This document shows positions 7,396 to 16,693 of a DNA stretch of 64,000 nucleotides, piece by piece. Made by a program: the position numbers and the translations under genes. Location of the stretch: positions 310,001 to 374,000 of the forward strand of contig NZ_JAPFPW010000002.1 in assembly GCF_026155325.1 (NCBI RefSeq). The letters run 5' to 3'. The stretch is from Desulfobotulus pelophilus. Its GTDB lineage: Bacteria; Desulfobacterota; Desulfobacteria; Desulfobacterales; ASO4-4. Under the pieces are notes generated by a model. That model was not told the origin of the DNA. It saw only the letters and a program-made list of their open reading frames with translations, and made no database searches. The stretch's first letter is position 1; each line of letters begins with the position of its first letter.

Positions 7396-9066
7396 ATGCG
7401 CAGCGGGCAAGTGAAGGACGGTATAGAGCGGGCTCCCCACAGATCCCTTTTCAAGGCCATGGGCTATACGGATGAGGAGATCCGGCGGCCTCTTATTGGT
7501 ATTGCCAATGCAGCCAACGATATTATTCCGGGTCATGTGCACCTCGATAAGATTGTGGAAGCTGTCAAGGCCGGAATTTACATGGCAGGCGGGCTTCCCG
7601 TAACCTTTGGTGTTATCGGTGTCTGTGACGGTATTGCCATGAATCATACGGGTATGCACTATTCCCTGGGAAGCCGGGAGCTGATTGCGGATACCATTGA
7701 GGTTATGGCCACGGCCCACGCCTTTGACGGTTTGGTCATGGTTCCCAACTGTGACAAAATCGTTCCGGGCATGCTCATGGCTGCTGCCCGCCTTGACCTG
7801 CCCACAGTGGTCATCAGTGGTGGTCCCATGCTGGCGGGCAGACACCCGGAGAAGCCTGGAACCAAGGTGGACTTGATTTCTGTTTTCGAAGCCGTCGGTG
7901 CGGTGAAGCGCGGTGCTATGGATGAGCGAGAGCTGGCCCTGATTGAAGATGCGGCCTGTCCTACCTGCGGCTCCTGTTCCGGTATGTTTACGGCTAATTC
8001 CATGAACTGTCTTACGGAAGTCATTGGCATGGGGCTTCCCGGTAATGGTACGGTACCTGCGGTCATGGCGGAGCGGCAGCGTATGGCCAAGTACGCGGGC
8101 ATGAAGGTGATGGAGCTTTTTGAGGCAGGTATTACCCCCCGCACCATCATGACGAAAAAGGCCTTTGAGAATGCCCTGGCTGTGGATATGGCTTTGGGAT
8201 GTTCCACGAATACCGTTCTGCATCTGCCGGCCATCGCAGGTGAAGCCGGGGTGCAGATTGATCTTGATATGATTAATGAGGTGAGTGCCCAAACTCCCCA
8301 TCTCTGCTCCTTAAGTCCCGGCGGCAAGGACCATATCGAAGATCTGAACCGTGCGGGCGGTATTTCAGCGGTGATGAAGGTTCTGGCCGATGCGGGACGG
8401 ATTCACGGAGACTGCATGACGGTTACGGGCAAAACCATTGCAGAGAATATTGCCGCAAGCCGGGTGCTGGATACGGAGGTGATACGGCCTCTGGATAACC
8501 CCTACCATGAGCAGGGAGGTCTTGCCGTTCTTTTCGGCAATCTGGCACCCGAAGGCTGTGTGGTGAAGCAGTCGGCGGTTCGGGATAAAATGATGGTCCA
8601 TGAAGGGCCTGCCCGTGTATTTAATTCCGAGGAAGCCGCTTCGGCAGCCATTATGGCAGGAGATATACGCAAAGGCGATGTGGTGGTGATCCGCTATGAA
8701 GGTCCTAAGGGTGGGCCCGGTATGCGGGAAATGCTGACTCCCACATCCACCATTGCGGGTATGGGGCTGGACGCGGACGTGGCCCTGATCACGGATGGTC
8801 GCTTTTCAGGTGGAACAAGGGGGGCCGCCATCGGGCATGTATCTCCCGAAGCCAGCAGTGGTGGAACCATTGCCTTTGTGGAAGAAGGAGACCTTATTGC
8901 CATTAACATTCCGGAGAAAAGTATTGTTCTCAGGGTGGGGGATGAGGTTCTCGCACAGAGGAAGGCCGTCTGGGTGCCGCCCCCACCCAAAATAACCAGA
9001 GGGTACATGGCCCGTTACAGCCAGAGGGTATCTTCCGCAAGCAGAGGTGCGGTGCTGGACGGGTAG
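7396..9066 (+). CDS. ilvD: Dihydroxy-acid dehydratase
   Basis: 556 residues, full length for the family. It dehydrates 2,3-dihydroxy-isovalerate and 2,3-dihydroxy-3-methylvalerate to the oxo acids of valine, leucine and isoleucine synthesis. IlvD/Edd signatures are evident: [11 protein letters not shown], the Fe-S cysteine cluster [15 protein letters not shown], and the C-terminal [12 protein letters not shown]. The ATG at 7396 is preferred over an in-frame ATG at 7381 because AAAGGAG (7384-7390) overlaps the earlier codons. First structural gene of the attenuated ilv operon, followed by ilvB 60 bases on. Confidence 0.98.
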   Translation: MRSGQVKDGIERAPHRSLFKAMGYTDEEIRRPLIGIANAANDIIPGHVHLDKIVEAVKAGIYMAGGLPVTFGVIGVCDGIAMNHTGMHYSLGSRELIADTIEVMATAHAFDGLVMVPNCDKIVPGMLMAAARLDLPTVVISGGPMLAGRHPEKPGTKVDLISVFEAVGAVKRGAMDERELALIEDAACPTCGSCSGMFTANSMNCLTEVIGMGLPGNGTVPAVMAERQRMAKYAGMKVMELFEAGITPRTIMTKKAFENALAVDMALGCSTNTVLHLPAIAGEAGVQIDLDMINEVSAQTPHLCSLSPGGKDHIEDLNRAGGISAVMKVLADAGRIHGDCMTVTGKTIAENIAASRVLDTEVIRPLDNPYHEQGGLAVLFGNLAPEGCVVKQSAVRDKMMVHEGPARVFNSEEAASAAIMAGDIRKGDVVVIRYEGPKGGPGMREMLTPTSTIAGMGLDADVALITDGRFSGGTRGAAIGHVSPEASSGGTIAFVEEGDLIAINIPEKSIVLRVGDEVLAQRKAVWVPPPPKITRGYMARYSQRVSSASRGAVLDG

Positions 9067-9126
9067 TTTTTATAAGAATTCATTGATAAAGCAATAGTTT
9101 TTTTACCCAAACGAAGGATGATTCCC

Positions 9127-10821
9127 ATGGAGTTGACAGGCGCACAAATTCTCTGGCAGTCGCTCAAGGACGAGGGCGTGGATACGGTTTTCGGCTATCC
9201 CGGCGGCGCTGTCATCGATTTTTATGATGCATTGGTAAACTATGACATCAGGCACATTCTTGTCCGCCACGAGCAGGGTGCTGTCCATGCGGCAGATGGC
9301 TACGCCAGAGCTTCGGGCAAGGTGGGGGTCTGTGTGGCAACATCCGGTCCCGGGGCTACCAATACCGTAACGGGTATTGCCACGGCTTACATGGATTCCA
9401 TTCCCATGGTTGTGATTACAGGGCAGGTGCCTACCAGTCTCATCGGTAACGATGCTTTTCAGGAAGTGGATATTGTCGGGATTACAAGGCCCTGTACCAA
9501 GCACAACTACCTTGTGAAAGATATCACGAAGCTGGAACGTATTATCAAAGAGGCTTTTTATATTGCCCGTTCCGGTCGGCCCGGTCCTGTTCTTGTTGAT
9601 ATCCCTAAAGATGTAACGAACAGCCGTACCCTTTATAAAGGGATTAAGGATATCCAGATGGAATCCTACAATCCCACCTATTATCCGAATACCAAGCAGG
9701 TGGCCAAGGTTGTGGGCCTGATCAAGCAGGCAAAAAAGCCCATTATTTTTGCCGGTGGCGGTGTGGTGCTTTCTAAAGGATCGGAGGCGCTTACCCACCT
9801 TGCAAGGCGGGCGAATATTCCCGTTACCGCATCCCTGATGGGCCTTGGAGCTTTTCCGGGGACGGATGAAAAGCTGTGGCTGGGTATGCTGGGCATGCAT
9901 GGGACGTACAGAGCCAACATGGCTATTTCCGACTGTGATCTGATGCTGGCCATCGGAGTTCGTTTTGATGACAGGGTAACGGGAAAAACCGATGAGTTTG
10001 CCAATCAGGCCACCATCGTGCATGTGGATATTGACCCCACGTCCATTCATAAGAATGTGACTGTGGATGTGCCTGTGGTGGGTGACTGCCGTCTTACCCT
10101 TGAAGCCCTGAATCAGCTTCTGGATGCGGAGGATCCGGAGGAAATCGGGCCGGAGCGCAGGGAATGGCTTGGGCAGATTCAAAAATGGAAAGATACCAAT
10201 CCTCTGAAATATGATCAGCAGAACTGTGAGACGATCAAGCCTCAGTATGTGGTGGAAAAACTGTTTGAGATAACAAAGGGTGACGCCATAATCAGTACAG
10301 AGGTGGGGCAGAACCAGATGTGGGCGGCCCAGTATTATCATTTTTCGAAACCCAATCAGTGGCTGACGTCTGGGGGGCTGGGAACCATGGGCTATGGTTT
10401 TCCTGCAGCCATCGGTGCGCAGATGGCGTTCCCGGACAAGCTTGTGGTAGATGTGGCAGGTGACGGTTCCATTCAGATGAATATTCAGGAAATGGCCACG
10501 GCTGTTCAGAATAAGCTGCCGGTAAAAATTGTTATCCTGAACAATCAGTATCTCGGTATGGTGCGGCAGTGGCAGGAACTGTTTTATAAGAAAAATTATT
10601 CTCAGACGGATATGACCCATGCCCCGGACTTCGTAAAGTTGGCGGAGGCTTATGGCGCTGCCGGTTTCCGGGCAACCCGGCCCGATGAAGTGGAAGCCGT
10701 ACTGAAAAAAGGTATAGAGACTCCCGGTCCCGTGATCATGGAGTTTATGGTTTCCCGTGAGGAGTGTGTCTATCCCATGGTTCCTGCCGGAGCCCCCATC
10801 ACCAACATGCTTTTGGTCTGA
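9127..10821 (+). CDS. ilvB: Acetolactate synthase, large (catalytic) subunit
   Basis: 564 residues. This ThDP enzyme condenses pyruvate with pyruvate or 2-oxobutyrate in valine, leucine and isoleucine synthesis. The N-terminal pyrimidine-binding domain shows GYPGGAVIDFYD with the catalytic Glu in RHEQGAVHAADGYAR. A central FAD/DHAP-like domain follows. The C-terminal domain carries the ThDP motif beginning GDGSIQMN and ending in NN. Start chosen at 9127 (MELTGAQI), 8 bases after GAAGGA; the ATG at 9118 overlaps that site. It is followed after 14 bases by its regulatory subunit. Confidence 0.98.
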   Translation: MELTGAQILWQSLKDEGVDTVFGYPGGAVIDFYDALVNYDIRHILVRHEQGAVHAADGYARASGKVGVCVATSGPGATNTVTGIATAYMDSIPMVVITGQVPTSLIGNDAFQEVDIVGITRPCTKHNYLVKDITKLERIIKEAFYIARSGRPGPVLVDIPKDVTNSRTLYKGIKDIQMESYNPTYYPNTKQVAKVVGLIKQAKKPIIFAGGGVVLSKGSEALTHLARRANIPVTASLMGLGAFPGTDEKLWLGMLGMHGTYRANMAISDCDLMLAIGVRFDDRVTGKTDEFANQATIVHVDIDPTSIHKNVTVDVPVVGDCRLTLEALNQLLDAEDPEEIGPERREWLGQIQKWKDTNPLKYDQQNCETIKPQYVVEKLFEITKGDAIISTEVGQNQMWAAQYYHFSKPNQWLTSGGLGTMGYGFPAAIGAQMAFPDKLVVDVAGDGSIQMNIQEMATAVQNKLPVKIVILNNQYLGMVRQWQELFYKKNYSQTDMTHAPDFVKLAEAYGAAGFRATRPDEVEAVLKKGIETPGPVIMEFMVSREECVYPMVPAGAPITNMLLV

Positions 10822-10835
10822 TACGGAGGCGACAA

Positions 10836-11324
10836 ATGAACGGAGACAAAAGTATTCTTTCCATCCTTGTGGACAATGAGCCCGGTGTTCTTTCGCGTAT
10901 TACGGGTCTGTTTTCCGGCAGAGGGTACAATATTGAATCCCTGTCCGTTGCGGAAACCATGGAACCGGGTATTTCCCGCATTACCATGATTACCCGGGGA
11001 GACAAGCCCATTGTGGAGCAGATTAAAAAGCAGCTGAATAAACTGATCAATGTGATTAAGGTTCTTGATTTCACGGAGCAGCGTCATGTACTTCGGGAGC
11101 TGGCCCTGATCAAAGTGCATGCACGGTCGGAAAATCGGGCGGAAGTTCTGCGTATCGTGGATATTTTCCGGTGTAAAATTGTGGATTCCGGTCCTGAGCA
11201 CTACACCCTTGAGGTGGCGGCGGATGAAGATAAGCTGTCTGCTCTTCTCAATATGCTGCAGCCCATGGGGATCAAGGAAATTGCCCGTACGGGTAGCATC
11301 GCCCTTGTCAGAGAAATGCATTAA
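10836..11324 (+). CDS. ilvN: Acetolactate synthase, small (regulatory) subunit
   Basis: 163 residues, typical of the IlvH/IlvN family. The N-terminal ACT domain contains LVDNEPGVLSRITGLFSGRGYNIESL, and a C-terminal AHAS-associated domain follows. It confers valine feedback inhibition and activates IlvB. ATG 10836 follows GGAGG with good spacing; the longer in-frame ORF inside ilvB is rejected. It ends the ilv operon before the terminator at 11419. Confidence 0.97.
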   Translation: MNGDKSILSILVDNEPGVLSRITGLFSGRGYNIESLSVAETMEPGISRITMITRGDKPIVEQIKKQLNKLINVIKVLDFTEQRHVLRELALIKVHARSENRAEVLRIVDIFRCKIVDSGPEHYTLEVAADEDKLSALLNMLQPMGIKEIARTGSIALVREMH

Positions 11325-11418
11325 GTTTTTTTGAATTTACCCTTGGAGGGCAGAAGGTGCTCTTCAGGGGTAAGGGATGCATTTTTTTGTAGTAGCTGAC
11401 AGTGGAGTAGATTTTGAA

Positions 11419-11458
11419 AAAAGACCTGTTCTTCCTTAATCAAGAGGGCAGGTCTTTT
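11419..11458 (+). terminator. Intrinsic terminator after ilvN
   Basis: The inverted repeat AAAAGACCTG (11419-11428) / CAGGTCTTTT (11449-11458), with a few extra inner pairs, ends in a T tract. It lies 95 bases after ilvN and separates it from the CGGC gene. Confidence 0.8.
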
Positions 11459-11515
11459 AAGCCTTTGCGTGAAATTTATGTACTATGTAATAAATGATGT
11501 GAAAGGAGGATCTGT

Positions 11516-11848
11516 ATGAAAAAAGCAGGTATTATCCGATGCCAGCAGACGGAGGATCTCTGTGCAGGAGCAACGGACTTCAAGGTGGCAGGGCAAGGTA
11601 AGCTTGCCTTTGAACAGACAGGCCCAGTGGAAGTGCTGGGTTTTCTTTCCTGTGGCGGATGTCCGGGAAAAAAGGCTGTGATGCGGGCAAAAATGATGGT
11701 GGATAAAGGTGCGGAGGTCATTGCTTTTGCTTCCTGTATCTCAAAGGGAAACCCCATTGATTTTGCCTGTCCCCACTTTGAAACCATGAAGGCAGCCGTG
11801 AGGAAAAAGCTTGGTCCGGATATTAAAATCCTTGATTATACCCACTGA
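11516..11848 (+). CDS. CGGC-domain protein
   Basis: 110 residues after a strong AAAGGAGG site. The segment FLSCGGCPGKKA carries the CGGC motif that names a small family found mostly in anaerobes. Other conserved-looking cysteines are in RCQQTEDLCAG, ASCISKGNP and FACPHF. The cysteine pattern suggests a metal- or cluster-binding redox protein; no reaction is established. It lies between the ilv and cimA transcripts with its own SD and is probably a separate unit. No signal peptide. Confidence 0.8.
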   Translation: MKKAGIIRCQQTEDLCAGATDFKVAGQGKLAFEQTGPVEVLGFLSCGGCPGKKAVMRAKMMVDKGAEVIAFASCISKGNPIDFACPHFETMKAAVRKKLGPDIKILDYTH

Positions 11849-11903
11849 GTAATTTGTATCTTCTTTTTTATGGGAGTCTCTTAACAGTAATTGTTCCGGT
11901 TTT

Positions 11904-11937
11904 CTGTATTGCCCGGATCCGCATCCGGGTAATACAG
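11904..11937 (+). promoter_or_regulatory. Long perfect hairpin in the cimA leader
   Basis: A 15-bp stem (CTGTATTGCCCGGAT pairing with ATCCGGGTAATACAG, one G-T pair) with the loop CCGC. There is no T tract directly after it, so it is not a simple terminator. It lies 123 bases upstream of cimA. Confidence 0.6.
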
Positions 11938-11941
11938 GCAG

Positions 11942-11972
11942 CCGGAAAGATCTTTTTTTTAGATTTTTCCGG
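11942..11972 (+). promoter_or_regulatory. Second hairpin in the cimA leader, poly-T loop
   Basis: A 12-bp stem (CCGGAAAGATCT with AGATTTTTCCGG, one G-T pair) whose loop is seven T. It begins four bases after the first hairpin. The tandem arrangement suggests a regulatory leader or a processed transcript end; its class is unknown. Confidence 0.55.
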
Positions 11973-12060
11973 TAAGGGGCCTTTCTTCAGAATAAGGTTT
12001 CCCGTGAAAAAGACCCTTTCCCCGGTTACAGGCCGGGTATGAACCATAAAGGCGGTTACC

Positions 12061-13650
12061 ATGACATCCATGCTGCTCTACGACACCACCCTGAGGGACG
12101 GCGCCCAGGGAGAACACATCAATTTTTCCGCTGAAGACAAAATGAAGATAGCCCTGCGCCTTGATGATATGGGCTTTCATTATATCGAAGGCGGATGGCC
12201 CGGAGCCAATCCCAAGGATACGGCTTTTTTTGAGGCTGCCAGATCCATTACGTTTAAAAATGCAAAGCTTGCTGCCTTCGGTTCCACCTGCAGGCCGGGC
12301 ATGAAGCCGGGCGATGATCCTCTCCTCAAGGCGCTGGCCGCAAGTGAGGCACCGGTAATAACCCTTTTCGGCAAAACCTGGGATCTCCATATCGAGCGTA
12401 TCATGGAGAACACCCTGGAAGAAAATCTGCGTATGATCCGTGAGTCCGTGGCCTGGTTTGTTTCTTTGGGCCGGGAAGTGATATACGATGCAGAGCATTT
12501 TTTCGACGGGTACAAGGATAACGGGGAGTATGCCCTTGAAACCCTGACGGCGGCATGGGAAGGCGGGGCAGAGGTTCTGGTTCTCTGCGATACCAATGGC
12601 GGTTCCCTCCCTCACGAGATTGAAACAGTGATGGAAGATGTAAAAGTCTGGCTGGGAGACCGGTTCTCCGGAGACGCCCGGCCCATCAAGCTGGGTATCC
12701 ATGCCCACAATGATGCAAGCCTTGCCGTTGCCAATACCATTACGGCGGTTCGCTGCGGAGCGGTTATGGTACAGGGTACCATTAACGGATACGGAGAGCG
12801 CTGTGGAAATGCGGATCTGACTTCCATCATTCCTGTGATGCAGCTGAAGATGGATGTTGACTGCATGAGTCCGGAACGGCTGGCTCGCATGAAAAGTCTT
12901 TCCCGCTTTGTCAGTGAGACGGCCAATGTGCCTCCACTGAACAGTCGTCCTTTTGTTGGTAAGAGTGCTTTTGCCCATAAGGGAGGCGCTCATGTTTCCG
13001 CCGTTCTGAAAGAGCCCAGGGGTTATGAGCACATGGTGCCTGAGCTTGTGGGCAATGAGAGACGGGTTATCATGAGTGATTATTCCGGAAAGAGCAATGT
13101 TACCTATAAAGCAAGGGAAATGGGCATTGACATGGAGGGGGTGGATTCCAGGGAGGTGGTGTCTGAAATTAAGCGCCTGGAGCAGGAAGGCTACCAGTTT
13201 GAGGCGGCAGAAGGTTCTTTCCGTCTGCTGGTGGAACGTATGGCCGGTCGTTTCAAGCCCCGCTTTCAGCTCAAGAATTTCCGGGTTACCGTGGAGAAGG
13301 ATAAGGACAGACACTGCCGGTCCCATGCTGTTGTGCACATTGACACTCCCTTTGGTGAGGAGATGAGCGCTGCATCCGGAGACGGACCTGTTTCAGCTCT
13401 GGACAATGCCCTGCGTAAAGCCCTGGAGTGTTTTTATCCCAGAGATATGGCCCATATGCAACTGGTGGACTACAAGGTTCGGGTGCTGGACGGTTCCGGT
13501 GGCACAGCTTCTAAGGTACGGGTACTTATAGATTCCCGTGATCCGGATACCATATGGAGCACCATTGGTGTTTCCGAAGATATCATAGAAGCCAGCTGGC
13601 AGGCCCTGGCGGACAGCTTTCATTATAAGCTGGGCTCTTCCGAGATTTAA
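12061..13650 (+). CDS. cimA: (R)-citramalate synthase
   Basis: 529 residues, the length of the CimA branch of the HMGL-like family. It joins pyruvate and acetyl-CoA to citramalate, the first step of the threonine-independent route to 2-oxobutyrate and isoleucine. Visible signatures are LYDTTLRDGAQGEHINF at the N-terminus, the metal-site IHAHNDASLAVANT, NGYGERCGNADL, and a C-terminal LeuA-type allosteric domain (about 400-525) where isoleucine feedback would act. GAQ in the first motif, in place of LeuA's GEQSPG, supports CimA rather than LeuA. ATG 12061 follows AAAGGCGG. It lies in the branched-chain block, and its upstream region contains two stacked hairpins. Confidence 0.93.
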   Translation: MTSMLLYDTTLRDGAQGEHINFSAEDKMKIALRLDDMGFHYIEGGWPGANPKDTAFFEAARSITFKNAKLAAFGSTCRPGMKPGDDPLLKALAASEAPVITLFGKTWDLHIERIMENTLEENLRMIRESVAWFVSLGREVIYDAEHFFDGYKDNGEYALETLTAAWEGGAEVLVLCDTNGGSLPHEIETVMEDVKVWLGDRFSGDARPIKLGIHAHNDASLAVANTITAVRCGAVMVQGTINGYGERCGNADLTSIIPVMQLKMDVDCMSPERLARMKSLSRFVSETANVPPLNSRPFVGKSAFAHKGGAHVSAVLKEPRGYEHMVPELVGNERRVIMSDYSGKSNVTYKAREMGIDMEGVDSREVVSEIKRLEQEGYQFEAAEGSFRLLVERMAGRFKPRFQLKNFRVTVEKDKDRHCRSHAVVHIDTPFGEEMSAASGDGPVSALDNALRKALECFYPRDMAHMQLVDYKVRVLDGSGGTASKVRVLIDSRDPDTIWSTIGVSEDIIEASWQALADSFHYKLGSSEI

Positions 13651-13676
13651 GCCGTTAGTATGGCACATAACTTCTG

Positions 13677-13860
13677 AGTAACATAACAGGTTACTTTATA
13701 GGCAAAGTGCCGCAACCCCGGCGTGAGCTGGTATTCAGCCTGTTGCTGGTAAGGGATCTGTCTGGCGGACAGGGCCCTAAGCGGGGGTGCCAAGTCACGG
13801 GAATTACGGTTCCGGAGTTTCATGAAAAAACGTGCTGAGTAGTCAGGGTGTTACTTTTTT
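13677..13860 (+). ncRNA. Candidate structured leader RNA upstream of leuA (class unknown)
   Basis: Several helices can be drawn. AGTAAC (13677-13682) can pair with GTTACT at 13690-13695 or with a second GTTACT at 13850-13855, which runs straight into T6. GGCA (13701-13704) and CCCC (13716-13719) can pair with GGGG and TGCC at 13784-13791, enclosing three hairpins: one with a GTGA (GNRA) tetraloop at 13718-13731, which competes with the CCCC pairing for two bases; one at 13736-13748; and one with CTGTC/GACAG at 13752-13778. Alternative pairing ending in a T tract resembles a riboswitch or attenuator platform. I could not match it to cobalamin, SAM, c-di-GMP-I, T-box or TPP consensus. The pairing is my hand fold, not a computed one. 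Confidence 0.45.
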
Positions 13861-13885
13861 ATAAACCGGGAAAGGAGCAATCACT

Positions 13886-13981
13886 TTGAGTCCATGGAGC
13901 GTATACGCCGCAGGCAAGGCAAAGGCCCCTGTCCTGCGGCCCATGCTTGGCAATATCGGGATGCGTCTGTCGTACTTGTGA
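13886..13981 (+). CDS. Possible 31-residue leader ORF before leuA
   Basis: A TTG start with AAGGAG eight bases upstream opens 31 codons ending TGA at 13979-13981. It begins LSPWSVYAAGKAKAP and ends GMRLSYL. It is not rich in leucine codons (five Leu counting the initiator), so it is not a textbook attenuator peptide. An 8-bp inverted repeat (GCCGCAGG / CCTGCGGC) spans its middle. The good ribosome site and its position between a structured region and leuA are the only support. Confidence 0.35.
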   Translation: MSPWSVYAAGKAKAPVLRPMLGNIGMRLSYL

Positions 13982-14054
13982 GAATTTTTTTGAGATAAAA
14001 AAATGACGGGCAGAGGAATCTGTCTGTTTCGTATGGTCCTGAAAGGAACTCCCG

Positions 14055-15596
14055 ATGAATAACCGTGTAATTATTTTTGATACTACCCTGCGGGATGGCG
14101 AACAGTCACCCGGTGCCAGTATGAATACGCAGGAAAAAATCCGTATAGCAAGGCGCCTGGAGGAGCTGGGGGTTGATGTCATTGAGGCCGGTTTTCCTGC
14201 GGCCAGTGATGGGGATTTTGATGCGGTACGTCGTATTGCTGCCTCTGTTGAAAGGGTGCAGGTAGCCGCACTGTGCCGGGCATCAAAGGGTGATATAGAC
14301 CGGGCATGGGAAGCCATCAAAGAAGCAAAACATCCAAGAATTCATACCTTCCTTGCTACATCTGAGCTCCATATGAAATATAAGCTGCAGATGGATCGGG
14401 AAACGGTTCTCCGGAAAGCTGTTGAAGCAGTTCGGTATGCAAAAACCCTGACGGACAATGTGGAGTTCTCTGCGGAGGACGGCTCCCGTTCGGACAGAGA
14501 TTTTCTCTGCAGGGTCTTCGCAGCCGTGATTGAGGCGGGTGCCACAACGGTGAACCTGCCCGATACGGTGGGTTATGCTGTTCCGGAAGAATATGCTGCG
14601 CTGGTCCGTTATGTGATGACCCGGACACCGGGAATGGACAAAGCGGTACTTTCGGTTCACTGCCATAATGATCTGGGGCTTGCAACGGCCAATACTCTGG
14701 CTGCTCTGGCTGCTGGTGCAAGGCAGGCGGAGGTGACCATTAACGGTATCGGTGAGAGGGCAGGCAACACGGCCCTTGAGGAAGTGGTCATGGCTATCAA
14801 CACCCGCAAAAATGTATTTGGTCTGGAGACGGGTATTGATACCACCAAAATTTATCCCGTGAGCCGTACGGTACGGGAGATCACGGGTATGATTGTTCAG
14901 CCCAACAAGGCCATAGTGGGAGCCAATGCCTTTGCCCATGAGTCCGGTATTCATCAGGACGGTGTGCTGAAAAACCCCATGACCTATGAGATCATGCAGC
15001 CGGAAACGGTCGGTCTTGCCAAGAATAATCTGGTGCTTGGCAAGCATTCGGGCAGGGCAGCCATAAGGGCCCGCCTTGAAGCCATGGGGTATACGCTGGA
15101 GCCTGATCAGATCAATGTTATCTTTACCCAGTTCAAAGATCTTGCGGATAAGAAAAAGAGTATACAGGATGAGGATCTGGAAGCGCTGGTTACGGAGAAC
15201 GTGCTGCGGGCCAATGATCTCTTTGAAGTGGGGGATGTGCAGATCTCCTGCGGCAATACCTTTCATCCCATGGCGGGCGTTACCATCCGCAGGGAAGGTG
15301 TGCTTCTGGGGCCTGTTTTCACCAGTGGTAACGGTCCCATTGATGCTGTCCTTAATGCCATTATGCAGCTGACGGGTATGTGCCCGGAGCTTCTGCGCTT
15401 CACCGTTTCTGCCATTACGGGAGGAACGGATGCCCAGGGGGAAGTGACCGTACGTATTAAGGAAGGTGACCGTGTGGCCATGGGAAGAGGGGCGGATCTG
15501 GATATTGTCACAGCCAGTGCCAGGGCCTTTGTTAATGGTCTCAACCGTCTGGTTGCCATGAAGAATAATCCGGACCGGTCCATGGAGAGTATCTGA
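14055..15596 (+). CDS. leuA: 2-isopropylmalate synthase
   Basis: 513 residues. It condenses acetyl-CoA with 2-oxoisovalerate, the first committed step to leucine. The TIM-barrel catalytic domain shows [17 protein letters not shown], the metal-site [14 protein letters not shown] and [26 protein letters not shown] follows. The C-terminal LeuA dimer/allosteric domain (about 390-505) binds leucine. Start ATG 14055 follows AAAGGAA. It is downstream of cimA, with which it shares ancestry, but the 404-base structured gap suggests separate control. The leuCDB genes are not in the window. Confidence 0.97.
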   Translation: MNNRVIIFDTTLRDGEQSPGASMNTQEKIRIARRLEELGVDVIEAGFPAASDGDFDAVRRIAASVERVQVAALCRASKGDIDRAWEAIKEAKHPRIHTFLATSELHMKYKLQMDRETVLRKAVEAVRYAKTLTDNVEFSAEDGSRSDRDFLCRVFAAVIEAGATTVNLPDTVGYAVPEEYAALVRYVMTRTPGMDKAVLSVHCHNDLGLATANTLAALAAGARQAEVTINGIGERAGNTALEEVVMAINTRKNVFGLETGIDTTKIYPVSRTVREITGMIVQPNKAIVGANAFAHESGIHQDGVLKNPMTYEIMQPETVGLAKNNLVLGKHSGRAAIRARLEAMGYTLEPDQINVIFTQFKDLADKKKSIQDEDLEALVTENVLRANDLFEVGDVQISCGNTFHPMAGVTIRREGVLLGPVFTSGNGPIDAVLNAIMQLTGMCPELLRFTVSAITGGTDAQGEVTVRIKEGDRVAMGRGADLDIVTASARAFVNGLNRLVAMKNNPDRSMESI

Positions 15597-15749
15597 GAAT
15601 GTAACCGTGCTTCGGGTGTCTGAGCCCTGTTTTTTGTGTGGAATCCGGGCCGGATTTGTCGGTGCTGGGATTCGGTGAGGGACTGATCAATCTAAGAAAC
15701 CGGTATCCTTGTAATCAGGATATCGGTTTTCGGATTCAGGCGGCATGGG

Positions 15750-16637
15750 ATGATGAAGAAAAATGAAGTAGGGGCTTTTTTGCGATCTCCATCCGGTGCG
15801 GTGGTTGCCGGAGCCCTTTTTCTTGTTGCGGCAGGTTTTTTTCTGGCGGTCATGGGAGCCATGGTGAAGTCTGCCACAGAAGATATGCCCACGGCCATGG
15901 TTGTGTTTTTACGGAATGCGGCCACCTGTCTTTTCATTCTGCCTCAGCTGTTCTGGGGTCCCGGGGCACGCATCGGTCTGCGTACCGGCTCTTTCGGCCT
16001 CCACCTTCTGCGTTCTCTCAGCGGTCTTGTGGCCATGTATGCCTATTTTTATGCCCTGAGCGTGCTTCCTCTGGGTGAAGCCGTGCTGCTTTCTTATACC
16101 AGTCCGCTGCTGACTCCGGTGGTGGCCCGTATCTGGCTGAAAGAGCCTTTGGAAGGGCATCATGTTGTGGGCGGTATGCTGGGGTTTGTTGGTATTGTGA
16201 TGATCCTGCGACCGGGTTTTCATGAGGTGCATCCGGCTGCTGTGGTGGCACTGATTTCAGCTGCATTTGCCTCCATTGCCATGGCAACGGTTCGAAAGAT
16301 GGGCGCAACAGAGCCCCCCTTCCGGACGGTTGCATGGTTTACCCTTCTTGCCACGCTGTTTTCAGCACCGGCGGCTCTGCCTGTATGGCAGGCAATGAAT
16401 GTGGGTCTGATAGTTTTTATTGTCTGTCTGGGCGGGGTGGGCTTTGCGGCACAGATATGCCTCACCAGCGGCTATGGCATGGCTCCATCAGCACGGATTG
16501 GTCCCTTCACCTACTCTACGGTTTTTTTTGCCAGCATACTCGGGACATTCGTGTGGGGTGAAATACTGCATCCCATGACTCTGGCAGGGGGGCTGCTGAT
16601 TGTTGCCGGTGGCATTATGGCTGGCAGAAGTGTTTGA
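15750..16637 (+). CDS. EamA/DMT-family transporter
   Basis: 295 residues with about ten hydrophobic helices arranged as two EamA repeats. The first repeat contains NAATCLFILPQLFWG and LPLGEAVLLSYTSPLLTPVVARIWLKEP, a typical EamA stretch; the second ends with GEILHPMTLAGGLLIVAGGI. Members export metabolites or amino acids through the inner membrane, but substrates cannot be predicted from sequence. Its place beside leuA makes an amino-acid-related role conceivable, nothing more. It is convergent with the Ste24-like gene. An alternative ATG lies three bases earlier. Confidence 0.85.
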   Translation: MMKKNEVGAFLRSPSGAVVAGALFLVAAGFFLAVMGAMVKSATEDMPTAMVVFLRNAATCLFILPQLFWGPGARIGLRTGSFGLHLLRSLSGLVAMYAYFYALSVLPLGEAVLLSYTSPLLTPVVARIWLKEPLEGHHVVGGMLGFVGIVMILRPGFHEVHPAAVVALISAAFASIAMATVRKMGATEPPFRTVAWFTLLATLFSAPAALPVWQAMNVGLIVFIVCLGGVGFAAQICLTSGYGMAPSARIGPFTYSTVFFASILGTFVWGEILHPMTLAGGLLIVAGGIMAGRSV

Positions 16638-16693
16638 TTCGTAATGTTTTTTATTTGGATGCTGCTCTGCCCGATACTTCCGCCAGTCCATAC

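Noticed and set aside
13701-13800. Known riboswitch (cobalamin, SAM, TPP, c-di-GMP-I) or T-box before leuA
   Set aside because: The conserved cores of these classes, as I remember them, are not present; only a generic structured-RNA call is kept.
13859-14320. A minus-strand 153-codon ORF across the leuA leader
   Set aside because: It lies over leuA codons, has no start signal and no recognisable sequence.
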